This document shows, piece by piece, positions 45,596 to 57,333 of a DNA stretch of 64,000 nucleotides. Position numbers and translations under genes: made by a program. Position 1 is the stretch's first letter, and the number at the start of each line of letters is the position of its first letter. This DNA is from Prostheceraeus crozeri (Eukaryota > Platyhelminthes > Polycladida > Euryleptidae): positions 121,001 through 185,000 of the forward strand of contig CAJQUW010002206.1 of assembly GCA_907163375.1 (NCBI GenBank), written 5' to 3'. The notes under the pieces are model-generated. The model saw only the letters and a list, made by a program, of their open reading frames with translations, did not search any database and was not told where the DNA came from.

Positions 45596-46658
45596 CACTA
45601 CACGTACAATAGTCACTACAATGGCGTTGAAACAATGCTAGAATGTGTGCATTCCAAAGGCAAAACAGTTCAACCACATAATTAGACAGGTTGTCTGTTC
45701 TTCTGTTTGACTAGAAAGGAAACATTGGAACATGTAGCGTTATTGAAGTGGCACAATCTCCTGACTAAATACCATAGCAATCGAACATTGAGCAGCCAGT
45801 TCAACATTTAGCACGCCTAATTGTGCAAAGTTTCAGTGACTGTTATCAACCGGATCACACAGCCGAGAGACACAGACGATGTCAAGCTCTACAGAGAAGT
45901 TTGTGAACGTTTTTTCGTGCGCATGCTAACTTTTTTTAAAATGATCGGGGACCCAACATTATCAAGGAAACGTTTGCGCAATGATCTGAATTCTGCGAAT
46001 GTGAAGGAATCGTGGCGATCGGAGCATTTTGAAGGAATTCACAGCAATCCGCAAACGACGCACGACTATTCTTCCTATCTCTGCTGTCTCTGCAAGGTAT
46101 TAAAATTGTCTTTTTAATACCGATGCTGGAATGCATTGAAGTGAGATGTCAAAGTTGGAAATTGAAGATCAATGCTTATCCTATTCAAATGGAGACAATA
46201 AAATTATTTCAATTATTGATGAATGGGTGTGCAAATTACAATCAACTTCTTGATAGTAAAAGCAATTTGACAAATGGCAGAAATTAGAGGAATAGTGATC
46301 TGCTCCAAGTCAATATCATCATCTGCTTTTGTGTTGTCACTTTTCTCTGCTGAGTGTCAGCTATTAGCCACACAACTCCGTCTTCCTTGCCAAAAAGCGG
46401 CTATTGGAGGGATTTGTAGAATAAATCAGCGGTCATACAATATAATATAGAAGAGATTTGATTCCACAGCATCCATGTCGTAAAGGGTTTGTGATACTAA
46501 GCGCGTCCGCGTCATTACATTCGCTTTTGATGCAGTTCAAGAAATTAATTTCAAAAACCTATTTGTAGAAAACTCCGGAGTGTAATGGTGGAATGGCCAA
46601 GTGTTTAAGAACGCAGGATATTCGAAAGTTCTGAATATTGACAGTTAACCAACTAATG
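45596..46658. other. No supported gene
   Basis: A 98-codon plus frame at 45821-46117 has no recognisable domain. No signal-peptide exon for the receptor gene could be identified on the minus strand. Confidence 0.35.
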
Positions 46659-47248
46659 CAGGGGTCCCCAACATAGGGTACGCGAAGGACTTTTAAGGGG
46701 TACGCACAATATGGGAGATCTATTTTCATTTTTGTTTTGATAACTTTCCTGCTCATGGGTCAGTTGAACTCTTAAGCTTTGTGAGCATTCCCGATTGGAT
46801 TGTCATCATGTGGCCTTGAAGCAACCGTTGCTAATTAGCCTATTAGCTATTAGCAATCATATACTCATGCGAATCTGAATTCTCCACCATAGTAATGATT
46901 AAAATCAAACAAAGAGCACGTTTGATGTTGGAACATGGCCTTCGCTGTGATTGTGCTGTCGCACAAGCGCGCATCAGTTACTCCTAGTTAAATTGTTGTG
47001 TCATTAAATTACGAATTTCGAATATAATTACGCGTAATCAAATTTCAGTAGGATTGAATTATTGCTATATTTTATAGTACATAGTACATAGTTGAGGGCA
47101 CGCAGCATGAAAAGGGGAAACAGTTTTTTAATTTATTATATTTATATTATTAATGATAACAATTGTATTACACATATAAATTATATATTTATATTATTCA
47201 ATTTATTTAACAGTTATTAAAGAAAAAATTAGTGCATGGGAACCACTG
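46659..47248. mobile_element. hAT-like non-autonomous element (590 bp)
   Basis: Begins CAGGGGTCCCCAACATAGGG and ends CATGGGAACCACTG, the typical imperfect hAT terminal repeats. GGGTACGC-type motifs recur just inside both ends. The flanking octamers AACTAATG and GACTAATC share ACTAAT, a plausible decayed 8-bp target duplication. AT-rich interior with no transposase. Confidence 0.7.
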
Positions 47249-47937
47249 GACTAATCAACAATTTTCACATCTCAATCGACATATGGAGTAAGTCTTCTGT
47301 GCTTAATGCTATCACAATCTCACAGCTAGAATGCACTTTCCACTTCTTCATCGGAATACATTATTCAATCGTTAAAGATCCCTACTTAAACAGTCTAAGG
47401 GAATTAATAGTATTTCTTAAAGAAGGAGGGCAGATGTTTATCTCACCTAATAGTCCTCTTATATCTGATTATAGATAATACTATAAGCGTTTATATGCAG
47501 AAAAATCCATTGTTGAAATAAGTCTTGCACGGAGAGGGACGAGGACCAATAAATCTGCTTTCAAGGATGACTTAATTCTGGATTATTCTCACCCGACAAC
47601 CGATTTTCTGTGTTTGGTCTACCGTGCCGATCACAATAGATTGATAAACACGTCCTCTTCGTTTGTGTAGCGAAGATTAGAGACCAGTACTTGAAGGAAG
47701 TTGGAGTTGACATTTGACGAACTCTTTATAATGTTATTTCAATGGATATTTCAATGTCGTTTCATTGACGTTCAAGTCAGTGGATGAAGAGGTTTTGTGT
47801 GAGAAACAGGCAGCCAGTGATATTGATGGAATGCTGGACATTGTGAAGTTGAAATCGATGAAGATCGGCCGATGAAGACAAATCATAGAATATGTCATCC
47901 ACCTGCAGATGCAGGGATGATGAAAAATCAGTTCATG
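47249..47937. other. No supported gene
   Basis: The frame at 47236-47478 begins in the hAT-like terminus and has no known domain. Confidence 0.4.
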
Positions 47938-48116
47938 TCAATTAATTGATTGATCAGCATTTCCAATGCCAACTAATTGATTGATCAGCATTTCCAATGC
48001 CAACTAATTGATTGATCAGCATTTCCAATGCCAACTAATTGATTGATCAGCATTTCCAGTGCCAATTAATTGATTGTTCAGTAATTCATATGCCAATTAA
48101 TTGATTGTTCAGTAAG
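47938..48116. repeat. 31-bp tandem repeat, ~5.5 copies
   Basis: Units of CCAACTAATTGATTGATCAG followed by CATTTCCAATG. The first three are almost identical and the last two diverge (TGATTGTTCAGTAATTCATA). Each unit contains the palindromes AATTGATTGATCA-like and TGATCA. Confidence 0.92.
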
Positions 48117-48473
48117 AAAACCGGTACCTCATGTATTGACAGTTCAAGTGATACCTTCATCAAGCATTACAGCATGACATTCAGCCAGGTTGGAAGACTA
48201 ATATCAGCATAGAATTGGAAGTAAGTGGTGAAATAACTATTAACCCATTTTCTCCCATTGTTCCCACTAGAGGAAAAGCTTGTCTTGAAATAAAAGAAAT
48301 ATTGTTTTCTTTTGATAATCATTCGTGCAAACTACCATAGATAAACATTAGTCAAAAATACAATGAAAACACTAGAACATTCTACAGAATGCATCCCAAC
48401 AACGTCGTCAGCCGAGGACCACCCGCGAGTTTCGCTTGCCTGAGTGGTGGGGTCCACTACGGATGATCAGTCC
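48117..48473. other. No gene; presumed LINE 3' flank
   Basis: Lies downstream of the minus-strand LINE. GGACCACCCGCGAGTTTCGC and nearby bases at 48416-48470 may be its 3' UTR. No tail is obvious. Confidence 0.4.
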
Positions 48474-49790
48474 TTAGCCGATGTTGAGTGAAAGCTTTGA
48501 ACAACTCCATATCCACGCAGATCCTCTCATCGCTGCTTCACTCAGCTCTTTTTCTACTTTCGTGACCTCTCTCACTAATCCTGAGCTCTTCAAAAACCGC
48601 ACCATCGAGTGTCCGACAAAGCCGCGGCAACCGACTTCTACCAGGCACATGCTGACCGTCCGTCCTTTCCTCCTATTCCTCCTTATCCTCCAGCTCTTCA
48701 TATCGATCCATCTTTCTCTCATCCTCCCACGGCACTGTCAGCTCCACAAACATGCACACTCTCTGTGATGTTGACCACACGATCAGATCTGGATGTATTT
48801 GTCACTACTCCAACCTCCACCGGAAATTTGAAATCACCTAAGACGCGACCCTGTCCTTTGTACCACTCAGCCGACTTGAACTTAGTACTGTTTTTCGCTT
48901 CTTCGGTAACTCTTCGCCCTCCTTCACAAATTCAATCTCTTGGGTTTTCACCTGGCCTTTGTTCTTCTCCACTGCTCTCCCGATTGTCGTGTTCCTTTTA
49001 GAACTTCATTGTGTCTCCAAGTGTTCATTCCACCACTAAGCCTGGTTGGACAAGCGCACAGAATATGGTGTAATATCCCCCTCTCTCCACATTCGCATCT
49101 ATCACACTCCATGATTTCCATCTTTTCAAGTTCACCGGCGTCGGTAACAGATCGTGCGTCGACCGAAGCAGGAACTTCGTCTCTCCGCAAGACTGCCACA
49201 GTAAGCCCTTCCACGACACTTGTTTTTCAGTGACCTCACTCCAACGTATCCATGCACCCTGCTGTAATTGGCTACATGTTGTTACCTTCCACGCTTCCTC
49301 CTCTGCACGCCTCTTCCACGCTTCCTCCTCTGCGCGCCTTACTTCCGCTGTTATCAACTCTCTTCGATCCTTGCCCTTAGCCTTCGACCACCACTTCTTT
49401 CTCTGCCAACCCAACCCACGTCTACCGGTCCGAACCATACCAGTAATTTCCTCTTGCCTTAATCGTGATTCGAAGATTTCTGAATTCTTCTGCGCTGACC
49501 ATTTTCGACCGGTTTGCATGGAGCAGTTGACATTCCTTACTGCCGCATCTGGAGAGGATTCTAACACCTTGAACTCGGTCACAAAGAACTGAGTTGGCAG
49601 AGTAAGCTTAGCTTCATTGGTGAAAATAGCAACCTGTGTGAGATTTCTTGAAACACCCAGCCACTTCTTGATAAAGTCAGCAATTTTCCGAGCGCCCTTG
49701 AAATACATGGGTGCCCTACATACGCAACATAGCGCACCATCAAATATGTCGTGAGCAAGCATGCAGACGGCTTCACGGAAGCACAAGGTG
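48474..49790 (-). pseudogene. LINE 3' half with restriction-like endonuclease
   Basis: C-terminal half of a non-LTR retrotransposon protein of the type that uses a restriction-like endonuclease (R2/NeSL-related). In minus order: a thumb region with KKWLGVSRNLTQVAIF and TGRKWSAQ (from about 49700), then GRRGLGWQRKKWWSKAKGKD, then SWKGLLW and LRSTHDLLPTPVNLKRW. Next, in another frame, comes the zinc knuckle CDRCECGERGILHHILCACP with WRHNEVL. Then PDLIVW...VELTVPWEDERK carries the PD..E.T.K nuclease core. Last comes VEVGCRGFVGHSMVRFL and the terminal SEAAMRGSAWIW. At least two frameshifts separate these blocks, and one stop follows the nuclease core. A 27-base tandem duplication adds a second RRAEEEAWK. 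The catalytic part of the polymerase is not seen. Confidence 0.87.
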
Positions 49791-50259
49791 TCGGCTTTAT
49801 CGACGCCTTTGGCGCTCTCATCCAGCTCACAGGCACTTTCTTCATTCTCATGGCCGTGACAATCCGATACTCCTCATAAACTCCCCTGAAGCTCTTCCCT
49901 TGATTCTCGTAGCCCCTAAATTTCACAAGAGAGATCTGCAAAATAGACAATACCTCATTCAAGAGATATTCTACAAATGTAATTGGTTCTCAAATTGTTG
50001 TTTGTGCAAAGAATATGTACATCAGAGTACAGGCTAATATTATGGGAGTCTTACAATGTTACATTTCAAGTTTATGTGTCAGCCAACCCATTGCAAGATA
50101 ATCATTTCAAAAAAATAGCATGATGCCAATAGCATGTAAATCAAGGAAGCACATATGAAATTGCAAAATGTGGATATAAATAACCATGCCTCAATCACCA
50201 CTTCGGGTCAGATTTCGGAAAAATCAGATTCGATCTCATTATTTGATAGAAAATATGTC
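49791..50259. other. Possible LINE upstream sequence; otherwise unassigned
   Basis: The minus frame continues to about 49962 (GYENQGKSFRGVYEEYRIVT) without a motif I can place. The rest is AT-rich sequence. Confidence 0.3.
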
Positions 50260-50345
50260 TACACTGTAAACCGCTCGCTACCAAACACACACGAAGGATG
50301 GATACCAAAATACATACATTTTGGTATATTGCTTTTAGTCAACCA
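50260..50345 (-). mobile_element. TIR element family M1, terminal fragment
   Basis: TACACTGTAAACCGCTCGCT and then ACACACGAAGGATGGATACC follow the first ~85 bases of the inverted M1 copy at 57667. The rest of the element is missing or unrelated. Confidence 0.7.
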
Positions 50346-50531
50346 ATAACAAGAGGAGTTGTTCATATCGATACATGCCAAAAACATGCGAATATATACG
50401 GAAGGAAGAAAGTATCCTCTAAATCTGTGAAGGTAAAACGCCATCAACATGGATTTTTGAGGGCAACAATTTAGGACATTTGAGGGCGCGTAGGCGCCTG
50501 ACATTTTCCCGACAAAATCTATGTTAATACT

Positions 50532-50690
50532 ATTGTGCGTAATTGAAATGAACTGAGCAGCAATGCAGGAAAAGTCTGGCAGTTATGCCATGAATGCACA
50601 TGTAGATATACGCTGATTGAGATTTCAAAAATGTCTTTCATATGCATAGATAGAGAAATCATCATTACGGGATGAATTGTTGTAGACTTT
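50532..50690 (+). mobile_element. TIR family M3, copy 3, right end missing
   Basis: Begins ATTGTGCGTAATTGAAATG and shares CACATGTAGATATACGCTGA and ATCATTACGGGATG with copies 1 and 2. The right terminus is not found. Confidence 0.7.
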
Positions 50691-51184
50691 AGCGTCCAGT
50701 GATGATGTGATTTCATCTAACCTAGAAATTGCCTTCCCATTACTTTTAACATTAGAATTTCAGTGATATTTGATGTTTACCGTCCAACAATGGAGGTCAT
50801 TTGACTATATCCCATAGCATTTGAACCAGAGGAGAAAGTAGTTCAGAGTACATGCGTACTGGAGTACACAAATAATCTGGTATAGTGCTAAATAAACAGT
50901 AGATACACAATGTACATAAATAATACAAATTTCCCTTCACAACAGAGAAATGCAGAGAAACATCAAATAAGTTGAACAGTAGAGTCCATAGGTGGCAAAC
51001 ATTGAATAGCAGATACACTCAATAATTTACCAATTAATTCACCAAGAACTGCGAGAACATTGACGAGCTTGCATATGTGGCATGACTTCATGCCATCACA
51101 CTCGTGGTATATCAGTGAACAAGCAATTATCATGAAGATGCTTTGTCAGACAGAAAAATGGACCTAAAATCTGAGGTCATTCAA
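50691..51184. other. No recognisable feature
   Basis: AT-rich sequence. Nothing supported. Confidence 0.4.
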
Positions 51185-51430
51185 TCTGGGTTATGGTCCT
51201 CTGGCGGGTGCCGGCTGGCGACTCAATAAGAGCTAAACCGGAGGCGCACAGCTAACCGGTGATCTGACGTGGCAACAGTGCAATGGCCGACGAGCGACGA
51301 CACATCGTTGCATTCGAGGAGACAACGGCGTCAGCAAAGGAGACAACGCCGTCTAGGGAGAAAAGTTGCCGGCTCGTTGACTTTTTTTCTATTTGGCAAC
51401 TTGCTGTCGCGTAATGCTCGCCTCGGGCTA
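51185..51430 (+). repeat. GC-richer dispersed repeat R2, copy 1
   Basis: Aligns with 53822-54050: shared CTGGCG, GGCGACTCAATA, GAGACAACGCCGTC/AAGACACCGTCGTC and a closing GTTGACTTTTTTTCTA. It is more GC-rich than its surroundings. The T-run end could be a Pol III terminator, which would suit a SINE, but no clear B box is seen. Confidence 0.65.
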
Positions 51431-52039
51431 AAAAAAACTGTTTTCTTTGGAAATTTCAGTTAGAGTACTTACTTTACTCTCATTCTGGGATCTTTTCAGG
51501 TTTTGATGTGTCGTTTTCTTCAAATAACAGCATGAACTTTTAAAGTTTTACTATCTGCTGCCTCAGAATGTTCTTGATTTGAGTCTGAATAATTGTGACA
51601 GTATTCACTTTGTCTAGAGGGAATTATGCGATCGCTAATTTATACCAAAGACCCTGGAATTCTCTATGTCCTCGCTGCTATCATCTCTACTGCCTTGCTT
51701 TATTCTTACTTTCCGCTGTGCTATCGTCTAGCTGTAAGAATGAAGTTTCGCTATTGTCAAGGGAATGATTGACAAATTTACCAACTCGAAGTCTAAACAG
51801 AAGCACTGTAATATAGCGCAGATTTTGCAGAAATACGAGTGAGGTAGCTCTCTAAGAAGGCTTTTATACATGATTGTTCGAAATTATTTTCATTACGCAG
51901 CAGTGAGTGAGGAATTCCGCATCAATAGATGGAATCATTTGCGCATCCATTCAATTGTATTTTTCTGTATTTTTCCCTTTCATTGCGGGAGGTTTTAATC
52001 ATAGAGTAAGTATGTAGAGTGTGAATTTTTTACAGTGAA
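51431..52039. other. No recognisable feature
   Basis: AT-rich sequence. Nothing supported. Confidence 0.4.
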
Positions 52040-52265
52040 AATTTGTATATCAAAAGATTCAGTTTTTTGCTGAAATTGCGTTCTTGCGATCTAAACAATA
52101 TTTGATCAATTTTTAAATAGTATTCCTGTGTTTCTATACTAGCGATTTGGTAACTCTACATAAGTAGTATGAAAATAATTAGATTTCAAAATGAATGAAA
52201 ATTTGCTAACAGGTGTCTTAATTAGGTGGAAATTAAGCTGATTATCAAGGAAATTTCATGAACTG
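52040..52265 (-). repeat. Old dispersed repeat R1, inverted partial copy
   Basis: The complement matches about 8330-8545 of copy 1: ATTCCTGTGTTTCTATACTA followed by GCGA, then AAGTAGTATGAAA, then AAATTTGCTAAC and GGAAATTTCATGA. Confidence 0.7.
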
Positions 52266-52789
52266 CATTTTCATGAAAACATTTCAACCTAGAAATACAA
52301 AATATGCTATGCTCAGAATAGTAATAATAATAATAAGCATATATTTCTTGAGGAATGAAAATCACAAAATTACAATGGTGTTCACATAAGAAGTACAATG
52401 GCATCACAATATTAACGAAGACATGATAGTAATGACAATTCAGATAAGACATGAAATTGATTCGATAAATTAACATTTAAAAAGAAAATTGCGTGCATAA
52501 CTAGCTGAGATAATATACATTTTACAGCTTTGAATTGGTTAAAGAACATGCATAAGGGAAGAATGAATTCGACCGTCTCAATGTTGTTGATACTGGGAGG
52601 CAAAAATGTCCTACTTCCTGATTAGAATCCTGAGAGCGATTGCTCATTATCTCAAAAGTCACTGAAGGTGGGATGTTTTTCCTATGATGGATAGTATTGC
52701 AAGTAAATGAGTCAATCAAATACCCAATTACTCAGTTAGTTACATTTATTGACTGACACCAATCAATTAATTGCAATGTTTTGGTCATA
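52266..52789. other. No gene; short (TAA)n run
   Basis: A TAATAATAATAATAA run lies at 52321-52336. CACCAATCAATTAATTGCAA near 52760 resembles 54058-54110. No gene. Confidence 0.4.
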
Positions 52790-53595
52790 GAGTAAATACG
52801 AGCGTATATTAGGTAGAGTGGTAACTCCGCATTTATTAAATCCCCAATGTGTATACACTTTCGAATTTATTAAATGAACTCAAAGGAGATGCAGTCGGAA
52901 TTGTTTCCAAATATGACATATGCGCATTTATGCAGTTTGAAGAAATTCCCAACGGAATTAACTCATCATGATACCATAAAGCAGAAGAAAATGATATTAT
53001 TTTACAGATAGTCCATGTCTGACAGCCTTGGAGAGGTAATGTTTGTTAAATTGGCAAATCGATGACCTGCGCTATTGCTTTCATGCTGAACCTCAAGAGA
53101 ATCTTCCTAAGCGTTATCAGGCAACAGCTGCCACTGGCAGAGCAAAATCACATAATCAAAGACAATGATTTCAATCAACCTTGAAAGATGTAAATGGGTC
53201 CACATCACTATTCAGATTCAAGAGATGAAACATGAATTTAGTGAATCATCAAATCATGCCGGTGAAAATTGAATTAAAAACTAGACATCTCAGCCCAGAA
53301 AGAACGAATAATATCGCAACTTTTTCATGAAGACTTCAATTATGATGCGGCTCATGAAATTCATTTATTGCTAAAATGCTCATTAGCAAATATTCATTCC
53401 TTTTATTATCCAACTTGCTTCATACTACTTATAAAAGGCCGTCATGTCGGTAGTATTTAAATTGGCAAAAGTTTGACTTTTTCAAAACTGCTCAAATAAT
53501 TTTTTGTACCGCAGGAACGTAATCTCCGCAAAAAACTGAATCTTCTGACATAGTATAATCTTTTGAGTCGACACTCTACCTATATATCCCTACTC
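52790..53595 (+). repeat. Old dispersed repeat R1, copy 2
   Basis: Same order of shared blocks as 7838-8625, for example ATTTATTAAATGAACTC, CAGCCTTGGAG, CATGAATTTA, CATACTACTTATAAA and GCAGGAACGTAATCTCCG. It diverges by roughly a quarter to a third of positions by eye, with several indels. Confidence 0.75.
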
Positions 53596-53821
53596 TATCG
53601 TTTTGGTTACAGCAATTAATTAATGGCAATTTTTGCCCAGTGGAATTTCAGCGGCTGCATAACAGGAACGAATGGACGAATGGACAATTCTGAGAAGGGT
53701 ACAAGCTTCCCCAGCATAAGTAATTGGTCTTTTCAATTGCAATGCAATCCATGTTGCTTCACTTTTATGTTTTCGGAAAAAGGATTCGAATCGTAAATCT
53801 GCTCTCTGTTTCTGTATGGAT

Positions 53822-54050
53822 TCTATGAATCGGGTCTTTTGGTCCCCTGGCGCATGCCCGTCGGCGACTCAATAGGAGCCAAAACGGAAGAGTACAGGTA
53901 GCAGGCGATCCAACGATGGCGACTGTGCTATCGCTGACGTTTGACCACGACTCGCTGCCGGTAGGTCTACGGCATGCATACGACAAGACACCGTCGTCAG
54001 CGGGCCTTCCGGGAGGAATGTTCCCGGCCTGTTGACTTTTTTCTACTGGA
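53822..54050 (+). repeat. GC-richer dispersed repeat R2, copy 2
   Basis: Second copy of the repeat at 51185-51430, moderately diverged, same orientation, ending CTGTTGACTTTTTT. The minus frame across it is not conserved in copy 1. Confidence 0.65.
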
Positions 54051-55636
54051 TGACTGAAACCAATCAATTAATACAATTATTTCGCCAATTAATCAATTGT
54101 AGTGTTTTGATGTCATCAATCAATTGACCCATTAAACGCGGTGGCATATATATGCCAGGTAACTTCCTTCCATTTGTGCTTCATAATGGATATAATATTG
54201 AATTTTGAACTTTCATAATCCTTTCGTGTCTATGTATGTTTTATTGGGCGAATTTTCTAGCTCTGTGCACCAGTCTGATATTCAAAGTCGACTTAGTTCA
54301 GTGGCAATGCAGCAAAAAGCACCGGAATATGCTGCATATATGGCATCGCGTAATCCGCTACTGTGGATTTCAGAATAAGTATCTCTTTCAGATAACAAAA
54401 ACTCAGCCATTCATGCGGTGTATGATCTAATTAACATAGAGTGGACGATATTATGATGCAGACCCAATTATGAGATGGTGAAAACAGTGCAGAGACAATG
54501 GTAAAGAGGGCAAATGTGGCCTTGACGAAGACATCTCAAGTAGGCCTAATTCTACACAAGTATATGAACTTGTGTATCGAATACCCTATAGCTGCAATTG
54601 TTTGACAGCAAAATTGTGAGTTATTAGCTTGTTTGGATGTTCTATCATTTTGCACTATCATTTTGCAAATGGTTTACAGAGCAGTATAGGAAGTTAGCGA
54701 CATGTGAGACCAGGACCTCAGTAGGCCTACCCTTCGTATTAAGCGATATGGGCACATATGCACACCTCGTAGCTTCGTAGTTGCTATTGAGCATAGCTTT
54801 CTACTCCTGTGTATATCAGCATGTTAATTTTTTGACGACAATTTTGATGATTTTCGTCTCTTGTGCAGCAGATAAAGCATGATTTTAAAGTTTTACGGTG
54901 CATGCTAAAACTGTTTTCAATAATCCTCTTTTATTTCCTCGTTTATTGATGAATTGAAGTTAACGATCATTATCCAGATGAAGATGACGATTATTAACTC
55001 TGGAAAAGGAAGAAAAATCGCATGGGAGAAACCGGACGTCAGAATTTCTCAACGGCAATACGCAAAGATAGTAGGCCTATTAGCTATTGGATCGTATCTG
55101 TACCTAAGTAGTTGCTGCTCCTTGGCTCATTGTCAAAGTATTTCACGAAAGGACTACTACAAATGCGCTGTGGGATTGTGTGCCATGTGCTTCAATGCGT
55201 ACCACACTTGGTGACTTATTTCATGAAGAAATGAACCGTTGTGCACACAAACAATGACAAGATAGTCGTTTTACAGAGCAAAATAGGCCTACTGAAGAGA
55301 AAAGTATTGATATAAGTGCATGTGTGCAATGCATGTGCATTTGCATGAGAGTTTTAGAAGCTGTTATACACTGCTGTGAGATATGCAGCAGTTTTTCTTC
55401 CCTATACAATTTTAAACAGAGAGAAAGAAAAGTTATTTGTCAGAAGGATTGATGCCTCCTTAAATAGGGATATTTAATTTGTTATAATTTTCCTTTTTCA
55501 GCTTAAAGGTGATACAGATATCATTATCTTTCTTTGGTATTTCGATATCATACTTACATAGATTTTGAATGTTATGATTTTTATTTAGTTTGATGATATA
55601 CAAATTGTATAATAAATCATTCTATGCCCTTGAGAA
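54051..55636. other. No supported gene
   Basis: Frames at 54236-54430 and 54954-55214 lack known domains. AATCAATTAAT-type motifs occur at 54058-54125. Confidence 0.4.
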
Positions 55637-55665
55637 GCCTGCAACAGGCAGAAACCGGTCGGGCT
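55637..55665 (+). other. Possible retroelement tail motif
   Basis: GCCTGCAACAGGC can form a short stem-loop and is followed directly by AGAAACCGGTCGG. 'Stem-loop then GAAACCGGTCG' is a pattern I associate with the tails of Penelope-like and related retroelements. No coding sequence is attached here, so the call is tentative. Confidence 0.25.
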
Positions 55666-55719
55666 GTCTTATTTATTTGCTTAGTTTTTCTTTATAACAT
55701 CTGGGTGTGATTACATACT

Positions 55720-55723
<4 letters not shown>

Positions 55724-55790
<67 letters not shown>
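55724..55790. repeat. (AT)n microsatellite
   Basis: An uninterrupted run of about 33 AT dinucleotides. Confidence 0.97.
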
Positions 55791-55793
<3 letters not shown>

Positions 55794-56585
55794 ATCTTGG
55801 AATTCGATCGGAAATGACTCGTATCCATTCTATATGTAAAAATGGTCATGCTCGTGATGTTTCAAGCTATGTTTATTGATGTAATTCGAAATATGCAAAG
55901 AAATCACAGCCGCGTTTAATGGGTTGATTGTGACCAATGAATTGCAAGTTATCACAAATGCTTGTAACTCCTGATGTTCGCCTTATATTTTTCCTTCTAT
56001 GTGATCATCGCAATAACCACGTCAATATTTCGCCGAGATTGATATTGGTGTCATTGTCATCTACTCACTGGTGACTGAACAATTCACAGCCAAGTGCTGG
56101 GAGAATGGCATTATCTCATGTAACGTTTTGTATACGTCTCTGAGAACTTCTTACAACATAATACCAGATTAACTGTTGCTTGTATTCCCAAAACTCCTTA
56201 GCTTAAATCCACAGGTATAGTATGGCAAGAACAAATGTTAGACATTGGACATAATCAATAGCTGCTTTTTTCATTCAAACGACAAGATTTATCAATGCAT
56301 TTATAGAGCGAGATGAGAAGGAATTTTAGACAAAGGTTTTAATGGATTCATGTATGAAGAAAGAATGGTTTTCTATCTATACATAAAGTGGGAAATCGAT
56401 TATGAGATATGACAAACCTTTTCAAACGAACTTCGTTCATTTATGGATTAAATTGTCTTTTATCAATTTTCTGAGACCTTAAGTATCGTTGAGATATCCG
56501 AAAACGTTATTATTTCAATATTTGTTGCCTAGAAAAAGCGCAGATGATAAATCATCAAAACGCGAAGAGAGTCAAATCATGTGAT
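55791..56585. other. No recognisable feature
   Basis: AT-rich sequence. Nothing supported. Confidence 0.4.
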
Positions 56586-56655
56586 TAGCTGTGAGGTTGA
56601 TTTCTATCGCATGGAAGGTGATAAGGCGTTAGATGGTTCGATTCCCACACCGCAG
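56586..56655 (+). repeat. tRNA-like SINE head
   Basis: TAGCTGTGAGGTTGATTTC resembles an A box and D arm. A perfect B box GGTTCGATTCC lies at 56635-56645 and is followed by CCACACC. The T stem pairs poorly, so it is probably a decayed SINE and not a tRNA. Confidence 0.5.
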
Positions 56656-56757
56656 CTGTTGTCAGTTCGTCTTGCAGTAATAATTTAGCTATTTCCAAGC
56701 AGATTACGAAAATGTGATGATGAATTGGGGAAAATATAAATTATATATAAATATCTA

Positions 56758-56895
56758 GACGTTTGAAATGTTTAGGTGTCGCAAAGCATGATCTGTTTTT
56801 TATATATTCAATGCATAAATCAGATCGATCATTGAGTATAAGTCCCTCTTTACGTTGGCACAAACAAGAAGAAGAGCAAAAAGCAGCCAAAAAAG
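56758..56895 (+). pseudogene. LINE fragment A, duplicate of 58651-58790
   Basis: GACGTTTGAAATGTTTAGGT through GTTGGCACAAACAA is nearly the same as 58651-58780, the post-polymerase region of the LINE downstream. It stops where the next miniature element begins. This is a second insertion or a duplicated piece of the same family. Confidence 0.8.
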
Positions 56896-56899
56896 TCAT

Positions 56900-57333
56900 C
56901 ACTGTAAACCGTAGACCGACAATTATCCTACAAAATTACTGACAAAATCAACCGACGATTGTCACCTCCAATATCCTGCGATATCCGACGAATTTGTAGG
57001 TTCTGCACCGACATCAAAACAGATGCTTTGTATGCAAATTGACTAAACAAAAACTGTTGAATATTAATTGATTTTTTCGATTAGTGATTGCTTGACTTTT
57101 GGGCAATCTGTATTATTGTGCGGCAAAACCATGATTTATTTTGACATAATTAAATTAATTAGCTACATTTTTGATAAAATTTAAGATTTAATTCATTGTT
57201 ATTCATTTTGTCACTTTTTGTCACATATTGTAGGTGTTCAATGGCAATCATCCTACAAGAACTAACAATGACCGACAAAATAGATTTTGTAGGATAAATG
57301 TCTTTCATTTGTTAGTCAACGGTTTACATAGTG
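56900..57333. mobile_element. Miniature TIR element, ~434 bp, right edge uncertain
   Basis: CACTGTAAACCGTAGAC at the left is matched in inverse at 57317-57333, apart from a two-base insertion. Inner blocks GACAATTATCCTACAAAAT and ATTTTGTAGGATAAATGTC also pair. However, the LINE reading frame seems to begin near 57303 (LLVNGLHSVG), so either the element ends near 57302 or this coding similarity is chance. No TA at the tips. Confidence 0.55.

Noticed and set aside
48609-49592. Plus-strand serine/proline-rich genes
   Set aside because: Shadows of the minus-strand LINE coding sequence, which has clear motifs.
55724-55790. AT-rich regulatory or origin element
   Set aside because: A plain (AT)n microsatellite explains it.
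56586-56655. Functional tRNA gene
   Set aside because: The B box is good, but the T stem and acceptor stem do not pair.
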